5,876 bases of DNA from NCBI GenBank assembly GCA_025351145.1, contig JANXWM010000347.1:1-5876 (forward strand), in the 5' to 3' direction. A model generated the notes under the pieces. The model did not search any database, had not been told where the DNA came from, and saw only the letters and a list, made by a program, of their open reading frames with translations. This stretch comes from Chitinophagaceae bacterium. Its GTDB lineage: Bacteria; Bacteroidota; Bacteroidia; Chitinophagales; Chitinophagaceae. Positions within the stretch are counted from its first letter, which is position 1, and each line of letters starts with the position of its first letter. Made by a program: the position numbers and the translations under genes. Below are positions 1 to 5,597 of this stretch, piece by piece.

Positions 1-19
1 GGGAACAAACAACTTCTGC

Positions 20-27
20 TAACTTTG
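20..27 (+). promoter_or_regulatory. Candidate Bacteroidota -7 promoter element for the aminotransferase gene
   Basis: TAACTTTG is an exact match to the Bacteroidota -7 consensus TAnnTTTG. It would place the transcription start near 33-35 and leave a leader of about 28 nt before the ATG at 62. The partner -33 TTG would fall at or before the left edge of the window, so it cannot be checked. Confidence 0.5.
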
Positions 28-61
28 ATTTTTTGCAGCCACAAATAATGCTTTAAAATAA

Positions 62-1249
62 ATGAACCAGCGGCAACTATTTCTGCAGCATGTAGCACAA
101 ACTTCTCCGGCACCCATAGCATTGGAAATTATCCGTGCGCAGGGCATTTACCAGTACAATGTAAATGGCAAAGCTTATACAGATCTCATTTCTGGTTTTA
201 GTGTTGCCAATATTGGCCATTCGCACCCCAAAGTTGTAGAAGCAGTTCAAAAGCAGGCCGCAGAATACATGCACCTCATCGTATATGGAGAGTTTATTGA
301 AGCGCCACAGGTTGCTTATGCTAAACTTTTAACCGATTATCTTCCTGCAACATTAAATTCAGTTTATTTCACCAACAGCGGTGCCGAAGCAACCGAGGGT
401 GCAATGAAATTAGCCAAACGTGTAACAGGACGTTCCAAAATAATTGCCTTCAATAAAAGTTATCATGGAAGTACGCAAGGTGCGCTAAGTGTTATGGGGA
501 GCGAATACTGGCGAAATGCCTTTCGTCCACTGTTGCCGGATGTTTACCACTACGATTATGGCAGCCAGCAGGCAATTGACGCCATTGATAATACTGTTTG
601 TTGTGTAATACTGGAAACAGTACAGGCAGAAAGCGGGGTTACGGCACCTGCAAAAGAATGGGTGGAAGCCATACGTGAAAAATGTGACAGGCACTGTGCT
701 TTACTGATTTTAGACGAGATTCAGGCTGGCTTTGGCCGCACGGGAACGCTTTGGGCTTTTGAACAATTTAAAGTTGTGCCCGATATTTTGCTGCTCGGTA
801 AAGCCTTAGGCGGAGGTATGCCACTTGGCGCTTTTATCGCCGATAAAAAGCTAATGAATACATTAACCTACGATCCTGTACTGGGCCATATTACTACATT
901 TGGCGGTCATCCCGTTTCCTGCGCAGCGGGTAAAGCTGCTTTGGAAGTTTTGCTCGAAGGAGGCTATATTTCAACAGTAAAAAAGAAAGAACAGTTAATG
1001 CTGAGCCTTATCCGGCATCCCTCCATAAAGAAAATAAAAAGCTGCGGACTATGGGCCTCACTTGAGTTTGACAGTTTTGAAACCAATAAAAAAGTGATTG
1101 AATTATGTATAGAAAAAGGGCTTATAACTGATTGGTTTTTGTTTGCGCCGGAATGTTTACGCATAGCGCCGCCACTGATTATTACCGAAGATCAACTGTC
1201 AAAAGTTTGCTTACAGATCAATGCAGCAATACATGAAATAACAGATTAA
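62..1249 (+). CDS. Class III (fold type I) PLP-dependent aminotransferase, aspartate aminotransferase family
   Basis: This 395-residue protein is a full-length class III aminotransferase, the group containing acetylornithine/ornithine aminotransferases, GABA aminotransferase and related omega-transaminases. Such enzymes move an amino group to a keto acid through a lysine-bound PLP in the cytoplasm. Visible landmarks are the phosphate-binding NSGAEA at 105-110, SYHGS at 133-137 (Tyr134 in the ring-stacking position), Glu185 in ILETVQAE, the DEIQAGFGRTG block at 218-228 (Asp218 to the pyridine nitrogen), the Schiff-base Lys247 in LLLGKALGGGMPLG, TTFGGHP at 278-284 reaching the partner subunit's cofactor, and LRIAPPL at 366-372. 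An in-frame TAA lies directly before the ATG, which fixes the start. The gene stands alone, 245 bp before the next gene, so context does not reveal the substrate. Class assignment is firm; ArgD, RocD and GabT cannot be told apart here. Confidence 0.93.
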   Translation: MNQRQLFLQHVAQTSPAPIALEIIRAQGIYQYNVNGKAYTDLISGFSVANIGHSHPKVVEAVQKQAAEYMHLIVYGEFIEAPQVAYAKLLTDYLPATLNSVYFTNSGAEATEGAMKLAKRVTGRSKIIAFNKSYHGSTQGALSVMGSEYWRNAFRPLLPDVYHYDYGSQQAIDAIDNTVCCVILETVQAESGVTAPAKEWVEAIREKCDRHCALLILDEIQAGFGRTGTLWAFEQFKVVPDILLLGKALGGGMPLGAFIADKKLMNTLTYDPVLGHITTFGGHPVSCAAGKAALEVLLEGGYISTVKKKEQLMLSLIRHPSIKKIKSCGLWASLEFDSFETNKKVIELCIEKGLITDWFLFAPECLRIAPPLIITEDQLSKVCLQINAAIHEITD

Positions 1250-1330
1250 TCTGTGTCTTCATGAATATCAAACCCATCCCTCTTTTTAATTAGCTTAAAA
1301 AAATAAACAGGATTTTTTTGTTTACCGGCT

Positions 1331-1403
1331 GCATTGCTACTATCATCGCCTGTTGTGTCACTCCCTTGTACTTCCGGTAATACTATTCGGCAAAGTGCAG
1401 GCG
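1331..1403 (+). repeat. Intergenic repeat element, copy A
   Basis: Bases 1331-1400 align with 5094-5163 (copy D) over 70 bases with at least 50 identities. The 5' block is GCATTGCTACTATCAT (14/16), the core is GTTGTGTCACTCCCTTGTAC at 1352-1371 (16/20), and the 3' block at 1377-1400 matches 19/24, including GCAAAGTGCAG. CGCCTG (1347-1352) is perfectly complementary to CAGGCG (1398-1403) and would close a 45-nt loop. The copy begins 81 nt after the aminotransferase stop and reads the same way. It is the most diverged copy in the core. Confidence 0.75.
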
Positions 1404-1494
1404 GGTTTAAAAATCAATAAGTCTCTTAATCGCATGCTCATCAAATTATGATAGCGATTATTAAAAGATTATTTACCTTAACCAAAATATTTTT

Positions 1495-2088
1495 ATGAAA
1501 CAATTGTTGATCTTATTTCTTTCTATTGCTGCCGTACACTTACACGCTCAAACAAAAACAGCTTTATTCAACGGAAAAGACCTTACCGGCTGGACGGTTA
1601 ATGGTACTGAAAAATGGTACGTTGATAAAGGTGAGCTTGTTTGCGAAAGCGGCCCGGATAAACAATACGGTTACCTGTCAACGAAGAAAAATTATAAGAA
1701 CTTTGAACTCACCCTGCAGTTTAAACAGGAAGCCAATGGAAACAGTGGCGTATTTTTTCGCTCCACAATTGACGGTGTAAAGATCAGCGGCTGGCAGGCA
1801 GAAGTGGCGCCGCTTAATCAGCATACAGGCGGCATTTACGAATCATATGGCCGTGGTTGGTTAAAACTCCCCAACCCCGAACATGAAAAATATTTAAAAG
1901 AAGGCAAGTGGAATGAATATAAAATAAAAGTAGTTGGCGATGAAGTAACCACCTGGCTCAATGGCCACATGATGGTGAATATTAAAGATGAAAAAATAGG
2001 GAAAGGCGAAGGCTTTATTGCCCTGCAGATACATGATGGCGGGGGCATTAAAGTGCGCTGGAAAAAATTAATGATTGAGGAATTATAA
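1495..2088 (+). CDS. Secreted DUF1080 / 3-keto-disaccharide hydrolase-domain protein
   Basis: This is a 197-residue single-domain member of the DUF1080 family (Pfam 3-keto-disaccharide hydrolase, a concanavalin-like beta-sandwich). Characterised relatives cleave 3-keto-glycosides made by sugar 3-dehydrogenases. A signal peptide is clear: Lys2, a hydrophobic stretch at 4-14, and probable signal peptidase I cleavage after Ala18 leaving Gln19 first; there is no lipobox cysteine, so the protein should be periplasmic or secreted. Family landmarks are LFNGKDLTGW (24-33), the NSGVFFR turn (83-89), GWQAEV (99-104), GGIYE (112-116), GKWNEYKI (137-144), TTWLNG (152-157) and GFIALQIHDGG (173-183) leading to VRWKKL. 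The length is normal for a stand-alone domain. No sugar oxidoreductase lies beside it, so the natural substrate is unknown. The next gene is convergent. Confidence 0.92.
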   Translation: MKQLLILFLSIAAVHLHAQTKTALFNGKDLTGWTVNGTEKWYVDKGELVCESGPDKQYGYLSTKKNYKNFELTLQFKQEANGNSGVFFRSTIDGVKISGWQAEVAPLNQHTGGIYESYGRGWLKLPNPEHEKYLKEGKWNEYKIKVVGDEVTTWLNGHMMVNIKDEKIGKGEGFIALQIHDGGGIKVRWKKLMIEEL

Positions 2089-2128
2089 AACAATTGTTTA
2101 CCCAACTTAGGTTTTTCATAGCGTCGTC

Positions 2129-2179
2129 CCTTTCGTCGCACTCTTGTACGTTCTGAACAATGAGAGACAAGTTCGAAGG
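2129..2179 (+). repeat. Intergenic repeat element, copy B (degenerate 5' side)
   Basis: CGTCGCACTCTTGTAC at 2134-2149 is identical over 16 bases to the cores of copies C and D. The 5' half of the element is poorly conserved. Downstream, AGACAAGTTCGAAG (2165-2178) resembles AGCAAATGCGAAG in copy C. CCTTTCG (2129-2135) can pair with CGAAGG (2174-2179) with one bulged T, near the place where the other copies have their closing stem. The copy lies about 40 nt after the DUF1080 stop, in the same direction. Confidence 0.6.
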
Positions 2180-2269
2180 TGAAAAAGTATTAGGCAAGTG
2201 AACCGGGTACTTTCACTCTTTTGGTCTTCGCATTTGCTGAGTTGTATTCTACAGTACAAGAGTGCGACG
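2134..2269. repeat. Long inverted repeat between convergent genes, formed by copies B and C
   Basis: CGTCGCACTCTTGTAC (2134-2149) is the perfect reverse complement of 2254-2269, a 16-bp stem around 104 nt. Inside it CGAAG (2174-2178) faces CTTCG (2226-2230), and GTGAAAAAGTA (2179-2189) faces TACTTTCAC (2208-2216) with a two-base bulge. A transcript from either strand could therefore fold into a long branched hairpin. It sits between the 3' ends of the DUF1080 and AI-2E genes. A role as a two-way terminator or mRNA 3'-end stabiliser is inference; no clean U-tract follows it. Confidence 0.65.
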
Positions 2270-2290
2270 CAACAAAAGCTTCATAGTAGT
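2218..2290 (-). repeat. Intergenic repeat element, copy C
   Basis: Read on the minus strand, the core GTTGCGTCGCACTCTTGTAC (2273 down to 2254) is identical to copy D over all 20 bases. It is preceded by ACTACTATGAAGCTTT (11/16 to copy D) and followed by AGCAAATGCGAAG (2238 down to 2226). CTTTTG (2278-2273) and CAAAAG (2223-2218), read on the minus strand, are complementary and enclose 49 nt. The copy begins 26 nt after the stop of the minus-strand AI-2E gene and has the same orientation as that gene. Confidence 0.72.
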
Positions 2291-2316
2291 TCCTCTGCCC
2301 GGCTCAAAATATTTTC

Positions 2317-3411
2317 TTATTTCTTTTCTTTCTTTGTTGGCATCAATGGCTGCATGTAAGAGGGGATAAGCTGCCTGGGTTTTTCAGGGCGTTTTACTGC
2401 AACGGGTTTTTGGTACTCTACGTAATAAATTTTAATAAGGATAATAAAATAAGAGATAAGCACCGGCCCAAATATTAAACCGATAAACCCAAAATATTTT
2501 AATCCCATAATCACACCAAGTACCGTAACAATGGGGTGAACATCGGCCATACGTTTTGCCAGCACAAAGCGAATTACATTATCAATACTGCCCATCAGCA
2601 ATGCGGCCCACAGCAGCATAAAAACACCCTGCCATGTATTGCCTGTAACAAAATGAAATACCACAATCGGTAACCATACAAGGCCTCCGCCCACGATGGG
2701 AATTATAGAGCAAAAGCCTGTTATTACAGCCCAGAAACCAGCTTCCTGTACGCCGGTGATTGTATAAGCAATAAATCCAAGTATACCCTGGGCTACTGCA
2801 ATGAGCGGGATGCCCACTGCGTTGCTGAAAGTTTGCGCTACCAGCTCATCGCCAAAGATTTTTATTTTGTCACGTTTAAAAGGAAGGTAGAGTAAAATAG
2901 AAGCTTCCATACGGTTTAGGTTCTGCAGCATGAAATACAGGAAGAAATACATCATGAGTATGGTGGAGAATAAACCGATCCCCTGGTTAACAATGCCTGA
3001 CAATAGCCCCGTAGCAGAACTTTGAATAGAGGCAAGGGTGCTGTCGCTTATCAGGTCAAACCCTGTTTTTTCATTCAAGGCTGCGCCAAAGCTTTTTACA
3101 CTGCTAATGATGTCTGCGGGATTGGCGGCTACATGGCTTACTTTGCCGTAGATAAGTGTTACCAGTAAAGTTAACGGCAGCATTATGATGAAAAAAGAAA
3201 CGATTATAATGAGCGTAGCTGTTGTACCTTTTTTCCAGCGTTTCTTTTTTATAAGCCATTCTGCAAAAGGTTTACTAAGCACATAAAAAATAACAGCAGA
3301 AAGAAAGGCAGAAAAAAACTGCGCCAGGCTCATGAGTAAAAAAATAGCGAATATCAAAATGATCCCAAGAAAAAAGTATCGGTTAACTTTATAGTCTCTG
3401 GTTGGTTCCAT
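2317..3411 (-). CDS. AI-2E family transporter (UPF0118/PerM-like integral membrane protein)
   Basis: This 364-residue polytopic inner-membrane protein belongs to the AI-2E transporter family. Members are described as exporters of small molecules or ions, including AI-2 efflux and Na+/H+ antiport in some cases, but most lack a proven substrate. The layout is typical: two close N-terminal hydrophobic segments (about 11-47), one at 63-88, a soluble loop at about 90-140, a segment at 145-163, then a C-terminal block with segments near 198-220, 224-254, 258-275 and 293-327. The family signature is visible as IIPIVGGGLVWLP (236-248), DNVIR with Asp277 (277-281), and the glycine-rich GLKYFGFIGLIFGP at 303-316. 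The tail after 330 is basic and proline-rich. A strong promoter lies just upstream, and the gene is divergent from the YtxH cluster. The family call is firm; the transported substrate is unknown. Confidence 0.93.
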   Translation of the reverse strand: MEPTRDYKVNRYFFLGIILIFAIFLLMSLAQFFSAFLSAVIFYVLSKPFAEWLIKKKRWKKGTTATLIIIVSFFIIMLPLTLLVTLIYGKVSHVAANPADIISSVKSFGAALNEKTGFDLISDSTLASIQSSATGLLSGIVNQGIGLFSTILMMYFFLYFMLQNLNRMEASILLYLPFKRDKIKIFGDELVAQTFSNAVGIPLIAVAQGILGFIAYTITGVQEAGFWAVITGFCSIIPIVGGGLVWLPIVVFHFVTGNTWQGVFMLLWAALLMGSIDNVIRFVLAKRMADVHPIVTVLGVIMGLKYFGFIGLIFGPVLISYFIILIKIYYVEYQKPVAVKRPEKPRQLIPSYMQPLMPTKKEKK

Positions 3412-3448
3412 GTGTATGATTTGTTTGGTGTAAATTCAACTGTGTATC

Positions 3449-3480
3449 CAAAGATATTGTTTCAGTATTAAATTAATCAA
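3449..3480 (-). promoter_or_regulatory. Bacteroidota-type promoter driving the AI-2E family gene
   Basis: On the minus strand TTG (3480-3478) is followed after exactly 21 bases by TATCTTTG (3456-3449), matching the Bacteroidota primary sigma promoter TTG-N19-21-TAnnTTTG in full. The expected start of transcription near 3442 gives a leader of about 30 nt before the ATG at 3411. The -33 box ends two bases before the YtxH start codon on the other strand. Confidence 0.7.
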
Positions 3481-3482
3481 TT

Positions 3483-3740
3483 ATGAATGATAATCAAAAA
3501 TTTGTAGCAGGCTTAATACTTGGTGCAGCGGCGGTTGCAGCCGCAGCTTTGTTTTTGCAAAGCGAAAAAGGCAAAGAATTTATGAGCAATGTGAAAGATG
3601 CTGCAGATGACGCACAGGATACCTTTAAAGAAAAGCTGCAGTCTTTTGATGAAGAGGTAGCAGCGCTACTGCGTAAAGGCAAACAATTTGTAGAAGACTT
3701 GGAAAATAAAGCAAAAGATAGTTCTGCACAGGAAGCTTAA
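3483..3740 (+). CDS. YtxH domain-containing small membrane-anchored protein
   Basis: This 85-residue protein fits the YtxH family: a very short polar N-terminus, one alanine/glycine-rich membrane segment (about 7-25, with GLILGAAAVAAAALFL), the characteristic SEKGKE (27-32), then a charged helical tail (33-85) rich in Lys, Glu, Asp and Ala that is likely amphipathic or coiled-coil. YtxH proteins are general-stress-associated in Bacillus, but their molecular role is not settled. It is the first gene of a same-strand cluster, with 61 bp to the phage-holin-family gene. The ATG at 3483 follows an AT-rich leader without a Shine-Dalgarno site. Its own promoter was not recognised in the 71-bp divergent gap. 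The family call rests on overall architecture and the GK-E motif. Confidence 0.82.
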   Translation: MNDNQKFVAGLILGAAAVAAAALFLQSEKGKEFMSNVKDAADDAQDTFKEKLQSFDEEVAALLRKGKQFVEDLENKAKDSSAQEA

Positions 3741-3801
3741 ATAATTTAACCTCGTTGCTTATTTCTTTCGGGTTATAACAACCATTATAAAGCACCAGTT
3801 T

Positions 3802-4185
3802 ATGAAAGAAGAAAAAGATTTTTTTACCGGTTCGGGCAAAGCACTGGAAGAATATATTCAAACCCGCATGCTGCTGTTTAAACTGCAAACCGTTGAGAAA
3901 GCTTCCAGGATAATTGCAGTCATTTTTTCTGGCCTGCTGGTTGCGTTGCTTGGTTTTTTTGTATTGCTTTTTATCAGCATTATGGCGGGATATTATTTTG
4001 CTTCGCTTACCGGCAGTCTTTATCTTGGCTTTGGCATTGTAGCCGCAACTTATATTCTTTTACTTGCGGTACTAATTGGCATACGCAAAAAAGTACTTGA
4101 AAAAAATGTAGCCAATATGGTAATAGATATTTTCTTTGAAAAAAACGAAGATGACAATGATACAGAGAACAGCAACCAACCATAA
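3802..4185 (+). CDS. Phage holin family protein (Holin_X / YqjE-like), two membrane segments
   Basis: This 127-residue protein has an amphipathic N-terminal helix (about 11-34), a first strong membrane segment at 37-63, a short turn with SLTGS (68-72), a second segment at 73-94, then a basic IRKKVLEKN and an acidic Asp/Glu/Asn-rich tail. That is the architecture of the 'phage holin family' (Holin_X, DUF1469) that includes E. coli YqjE. Despite the name, chromosomal members next to YtxH/YqjD-like genes are not prophage lysis genes, and nothing else here is phage-like. It lies 61 bp after the YtxH gene and its 3' end overlaps the next coding region by 35 nt, suggesting one transcript and coupled translation. 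Function is unknown; a role at the membrane or in stress is inferred from neighbours only. Confidence 0.82.
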   Translation: MKEEKDFFTGSGKALEEYIQTRMLLFKLQTVEKASRIIAVIFSGLLVALLGFFVLLFISIMAGYYFASLTGSLYLGFGIVAATYILLLAVLIGIRKKVLEKNVANMVIDIFFEKNEDDNDTENSNQP

Positions 4186-4519
4186 AAATCTTTCCCATAT
4201 CAATAATTCAGCAACACTGCATGGCGAAATACACAAAGTAAAAGCCGCTATAAAATTGCAGGAAGATGATCTGCAGCAACGATGGAAACAACTGCCACAG
4301 GAAACTTTTAAAGCTGCTGCCAGTGCTGTGCTTCCTGCTTTCCTCAACAATTTTATAGCATCAAAAACCTTCGGGCTGGTAAAAGGTGCAGGCGGTTTAT
4401 TACTTGGCAGCTCCTTAGGCAAGGGCAATATAAAAGAAGAGCTGCTTGCCGGTGCAAAACAACTTGGCCTGTTCACCGCATTGCGGGCTGTGGTTGGTTT
4501 ATGGAAAAAGAAAAAGTAA
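4151..4519 (+). CDS. Unknown small protein overlapping the phage-holin-family gene
   Basis: The family was not recognised. The ATG at 4151 gives 122 residues, and a second ATG at 4157 gives 120; an upstream in-frame TTG at 4136 is a poor start. Either ATG lies inside the end of the previous gene (35- or 29-nt overlap in another frame). The N-terminus is polar, residues 25-55 look helical and charged (HKVKAAIKLQEDDLQQRWKQ), then comes a mildly hydrophobic half with Phe/Ala/Leu helices, a glycine-rich GAGGLLLGSSLG (79-90), a short hydrophobic segment (about 104-117) and a run of four lysines at the C-terminus. The tail suggests peripheral or monotopic membrane association. By position it matches YqjK, the third gene of the enterobacterial yqjD-yqjE-yqjK set, but no sequence homology is claimed. 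Its frame stays open and uses codons like its neighbours. Confidence 0.75.
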   Translation: MTMIQRTATNHKNLSHINNSATLHGEIHKVKAAIKLQEDDLQQRWKQLPQETFKAAASAVLPAFLNNFIASKTFGLVKGAGGLLLGSSLGKGNIKEELLAGAKQLGLFTALRAVVGLWKKKK

Positions 4520-4540
4520 TATTAAATAACTCATAACTGT

Positions 4541-5074
4541 ATGGAAAATAATTTCGCATTCAATCAATTAGAAACTACACGGGAAAAACTAATCAACGAA
4601 CTGCATGCTTTAAGCGATGGGCAACTGGCTTATAAATCATCCCCCGCTACATGGAGCATTAATGAAATACTTGAACATGTTGCCCTTGCAGAGAATGGTA
4701 TTTGGCAGGCTGTTCGCCAGGGTTTGGCAGCAGATGCAGACCCTGCAAGAAGGGCCGAAATTAAGATGACTGACGAAGAGGTTTATAACAAAACCGCAAG
4801 CCGCAACTATAAAGCGAACAGCCCCGAAGTAATTAAACCCGTGGGCAAATTTCCCGATGCGGCTGCCGCACTTGCTTTTTTTATCAAGCGCCGCAATCCC
4901 ACCATAGAATACATTAGCACAACACAGGACGATCTGCGAAACAGGTTCTGGAACCACCCATTTGCCGGTACAATGGATCTTTATCAAACCATTGTTTTTA
5001 TCGCCGGCCACAGCGAAAGACATATAGCGCAAATTGCAGAACTAAAGCAGCAGGATGGCTTTCCAAAAGAGTAG
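4541..5074 (+). CDS. DinB family protein (DinB_2-like putative metalloenzyme)
   Basis: This 177-residue protein has the DinB/YfiT four-helix-bundle pattern. The first helix carries LETTREKLINEL (10-21), followed by the family's WSINEILEHVALAE block (38-51) containing metal-ligand His46. The last helix has AGHSERHIAQI (155-165), supplying His157 and His161. These three histidines form the usual divalent-metal triad. Some relatives are thiol-dependent S-transferases or hydrolases (bacillithiol or mycothiol users), but most are uncharacterised, and the original DinB link to DNA damage does not prove a repair role. The gene begins 21 bp after the unknown small protein and may be read through from that cluster. 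The ATG at 4541 is the only good start, since a stop closes the preceding sequence. The length is normal. Confidence 0.9.
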   Translation: MENNFAFNQLETTREKLINELHALSDGQLAYKSSPATWSINEILEHVALAENGIWQAVRQGLAADADPARRAEIKMTDEEVYNKTASRNYKANSPEVIKPVGKFPDAAAALAFFIKRRNPTIEYISTTQDDLRNRFWNHPFAGTMDLYQTIVFIAGHSERHIAQIAELKQQDGFPKE

Positions 5075-5093
5075 TTGCCTTTTGTACCAAACA

Positions 5094-5168
5094 GCATTAC
5101 AACTATCATACTTCTGTTGCGTCGCACTCTTGTACTGCAGTAATTTTATTTAGCAAAGCGCAGCAGAA
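5094..5168 (+). repeat. Intergenic repeat element, copy D (best-preserved)
   Basis: The core GTTGCGTCGCACTCTTGTAC (5116-5135) is identical to copy C and shares its last 16 bases with copy B; the flanks 5094-5109 and 5140-5163 match copy A. The segment 5112-5121 (TTCTGTTGCG) can pair with 5159-5168 (CGCAGCAGAA) as a 10-bp stem with one G-U wobble; counting only the outer TTCTG/CAGAA, it encloses 47 nt. AAAATTTTT follows the stem. The copy begins 19 nt after the DinB-family stop, in the same direction. Confidence 0.78.
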
Positions 5169-5190
5169 AAATTTTTAAACAGTCAGCTTG

Positions 5191-5198
5191 TATGTTTA
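5191..5198 (+). promoter_or_regulatory. Weak candidate -7 element for the pentapeptide gene
   Basis: TATGTTTA matches TAnnTTTG at five of the six defined positions and sits 23 bases before the ATG at 5222. No TTG lies 19-21 bases upstream. A competing candidate is TTG (5117-5119), 21 bases, TAATTTTA (5141-5148), which lies inside repeat copy D and would give a leader of about 65 nt. Neither is a full match. Confidence 0.25.
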
Positions 5199-5221
5199 AG
5201 CTTACAGCAATTCAGTATTAA

Positions 5222-5569
5222 ATGGAAAGAACTTATATAGAAGAAAAAGATTTTGATAAAGTAGATTTTACTGCAACAGGTGTGCCCATGGGCGATTATG
5301 AAAACTGTAGTTTTGTAAACTGTAATTTTTTAAATACCGACTTATCAAACATCAGTTTTTCGGAGTGCGCATTCATCGGCTGCAATGTAACTTTGGCTAA
5401 ATTATCGAAAACCTCTTTCAGGGACATCAAGTTTAAAGACTGTAAATTATTAGGGTTGCATTTTAATGATTGCGATGCATTTCTCTTTGCTGTTGATTTT
5501 GAAAATTGCTTTCTAAACCTTTCTTCCTTTTACAAGCTGAAACTTAAAAAAACAAGTTTTAAAAATTGA
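5222..5569 (+). CDS. Pentapeptide-repeat protein, 3'-truncated at a sequence join
   Basis: The 115 readable residues form a right-handed beta-helix pentapeptide protein. Phe or Leu recurs every five residues (31, 36, 41, 46, 51, 61, 66, 71, 76, 81), shifts phase by two, and continues at 93, 98, 103, 108 and 113. Cysteine occupies the i-2 position at 29, 34, 49, 54, 74, 84 and 96. Relatives of this Cys-rich McbG/YjbI-like group in Bacteroidota are, from memory, about 180-200 residues, so roughly the last third is missing. The helix is cut in mid-repeat (TSFKN, then TGA) with no C-terminal cap, and the stop coincides with the change from AT-rich to GC-rich DNA, so it is probably made by the join. 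Pentapeptide proteins of this type may mimic DNA or act as scaffolds; no target can be assigned. The 5' end appears genuine. Confidence 0.85.
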   Translation: MERTYIEEKDFDKVDFTATGVPMGDYENCSFVNCNFLNTDLSNISFSECAFIGCNVTLAKLSKTSFRDIKFKDCKLLGLHFNDCDAFLFAVDFENCFLNLSSFYKLKLKKTSFKN

Positions 5570-5597
5570 GGATCTAGGTGCAGACTACAAACGTTTT
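5567..5597. other. Probable chimeric junction between two unrelated genomes
   Basis: GC content by hand count is 109/346 (about 32%) for 5221-5566 and 187/296 (about 63%) for 5581-5876. On the right, 41 of 42 codons from 5598 to 5723 end in G or C. The pentapeptide gene breaks off at the left edge of this interval. The exact breakpoint cannot be fixed: 5568-5597 has intermediate composition and includes a GATC at 5571-5574. No inverted repeats, target duplication or integrase gene are present to suggest a natural insertion. Confidence 0.8.

Noticed and set aside
1283..1319. AT-only hairpins after the aminotransferase (TTTTTAA/TTAAAAA and AAAAAAAT/ATTTTTTT), possible terminator
   Set aside because: The stems contain only A-T pairs, overlap each other and would be unstable. 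Such pairings are common in AT-rich intergenic DNA.
3461..3473. TTCAGTATTAAAT occurs here and again at 5211-5223, both times just before a start codon
   Set aside because: Only 13 AT-rich bases in two places with no further flanking similarity and different spacing to the ATG. It is likely chance, though it could be tested genome-wide.
4136..4150. TTG start at 4136 for the unknown small protein
   Set aside because: ATG codons at 4151 and 4157 are in the same frame and more plausible. The extension only adds MKKTK inside the upstream gene.
3802..4185. Prophage lysis module suggested by the 'phage holin' name
   Set aside because: There is no endolysin, spanin or structural phage gene nearby. 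Chromosomal Holin_X proteins beside YtxH-like genes are ordinary bacterial membrane proteins.
5117..5148. TTG-N21-TAATTTTA inside repeat copy D, suggesting the repeat is a mobile promoter
   Set aside because: The -7-like part is not conserved in copy A (TAATACTA, 22-base spacing) or copy C, so promoter function is not a property of the family.
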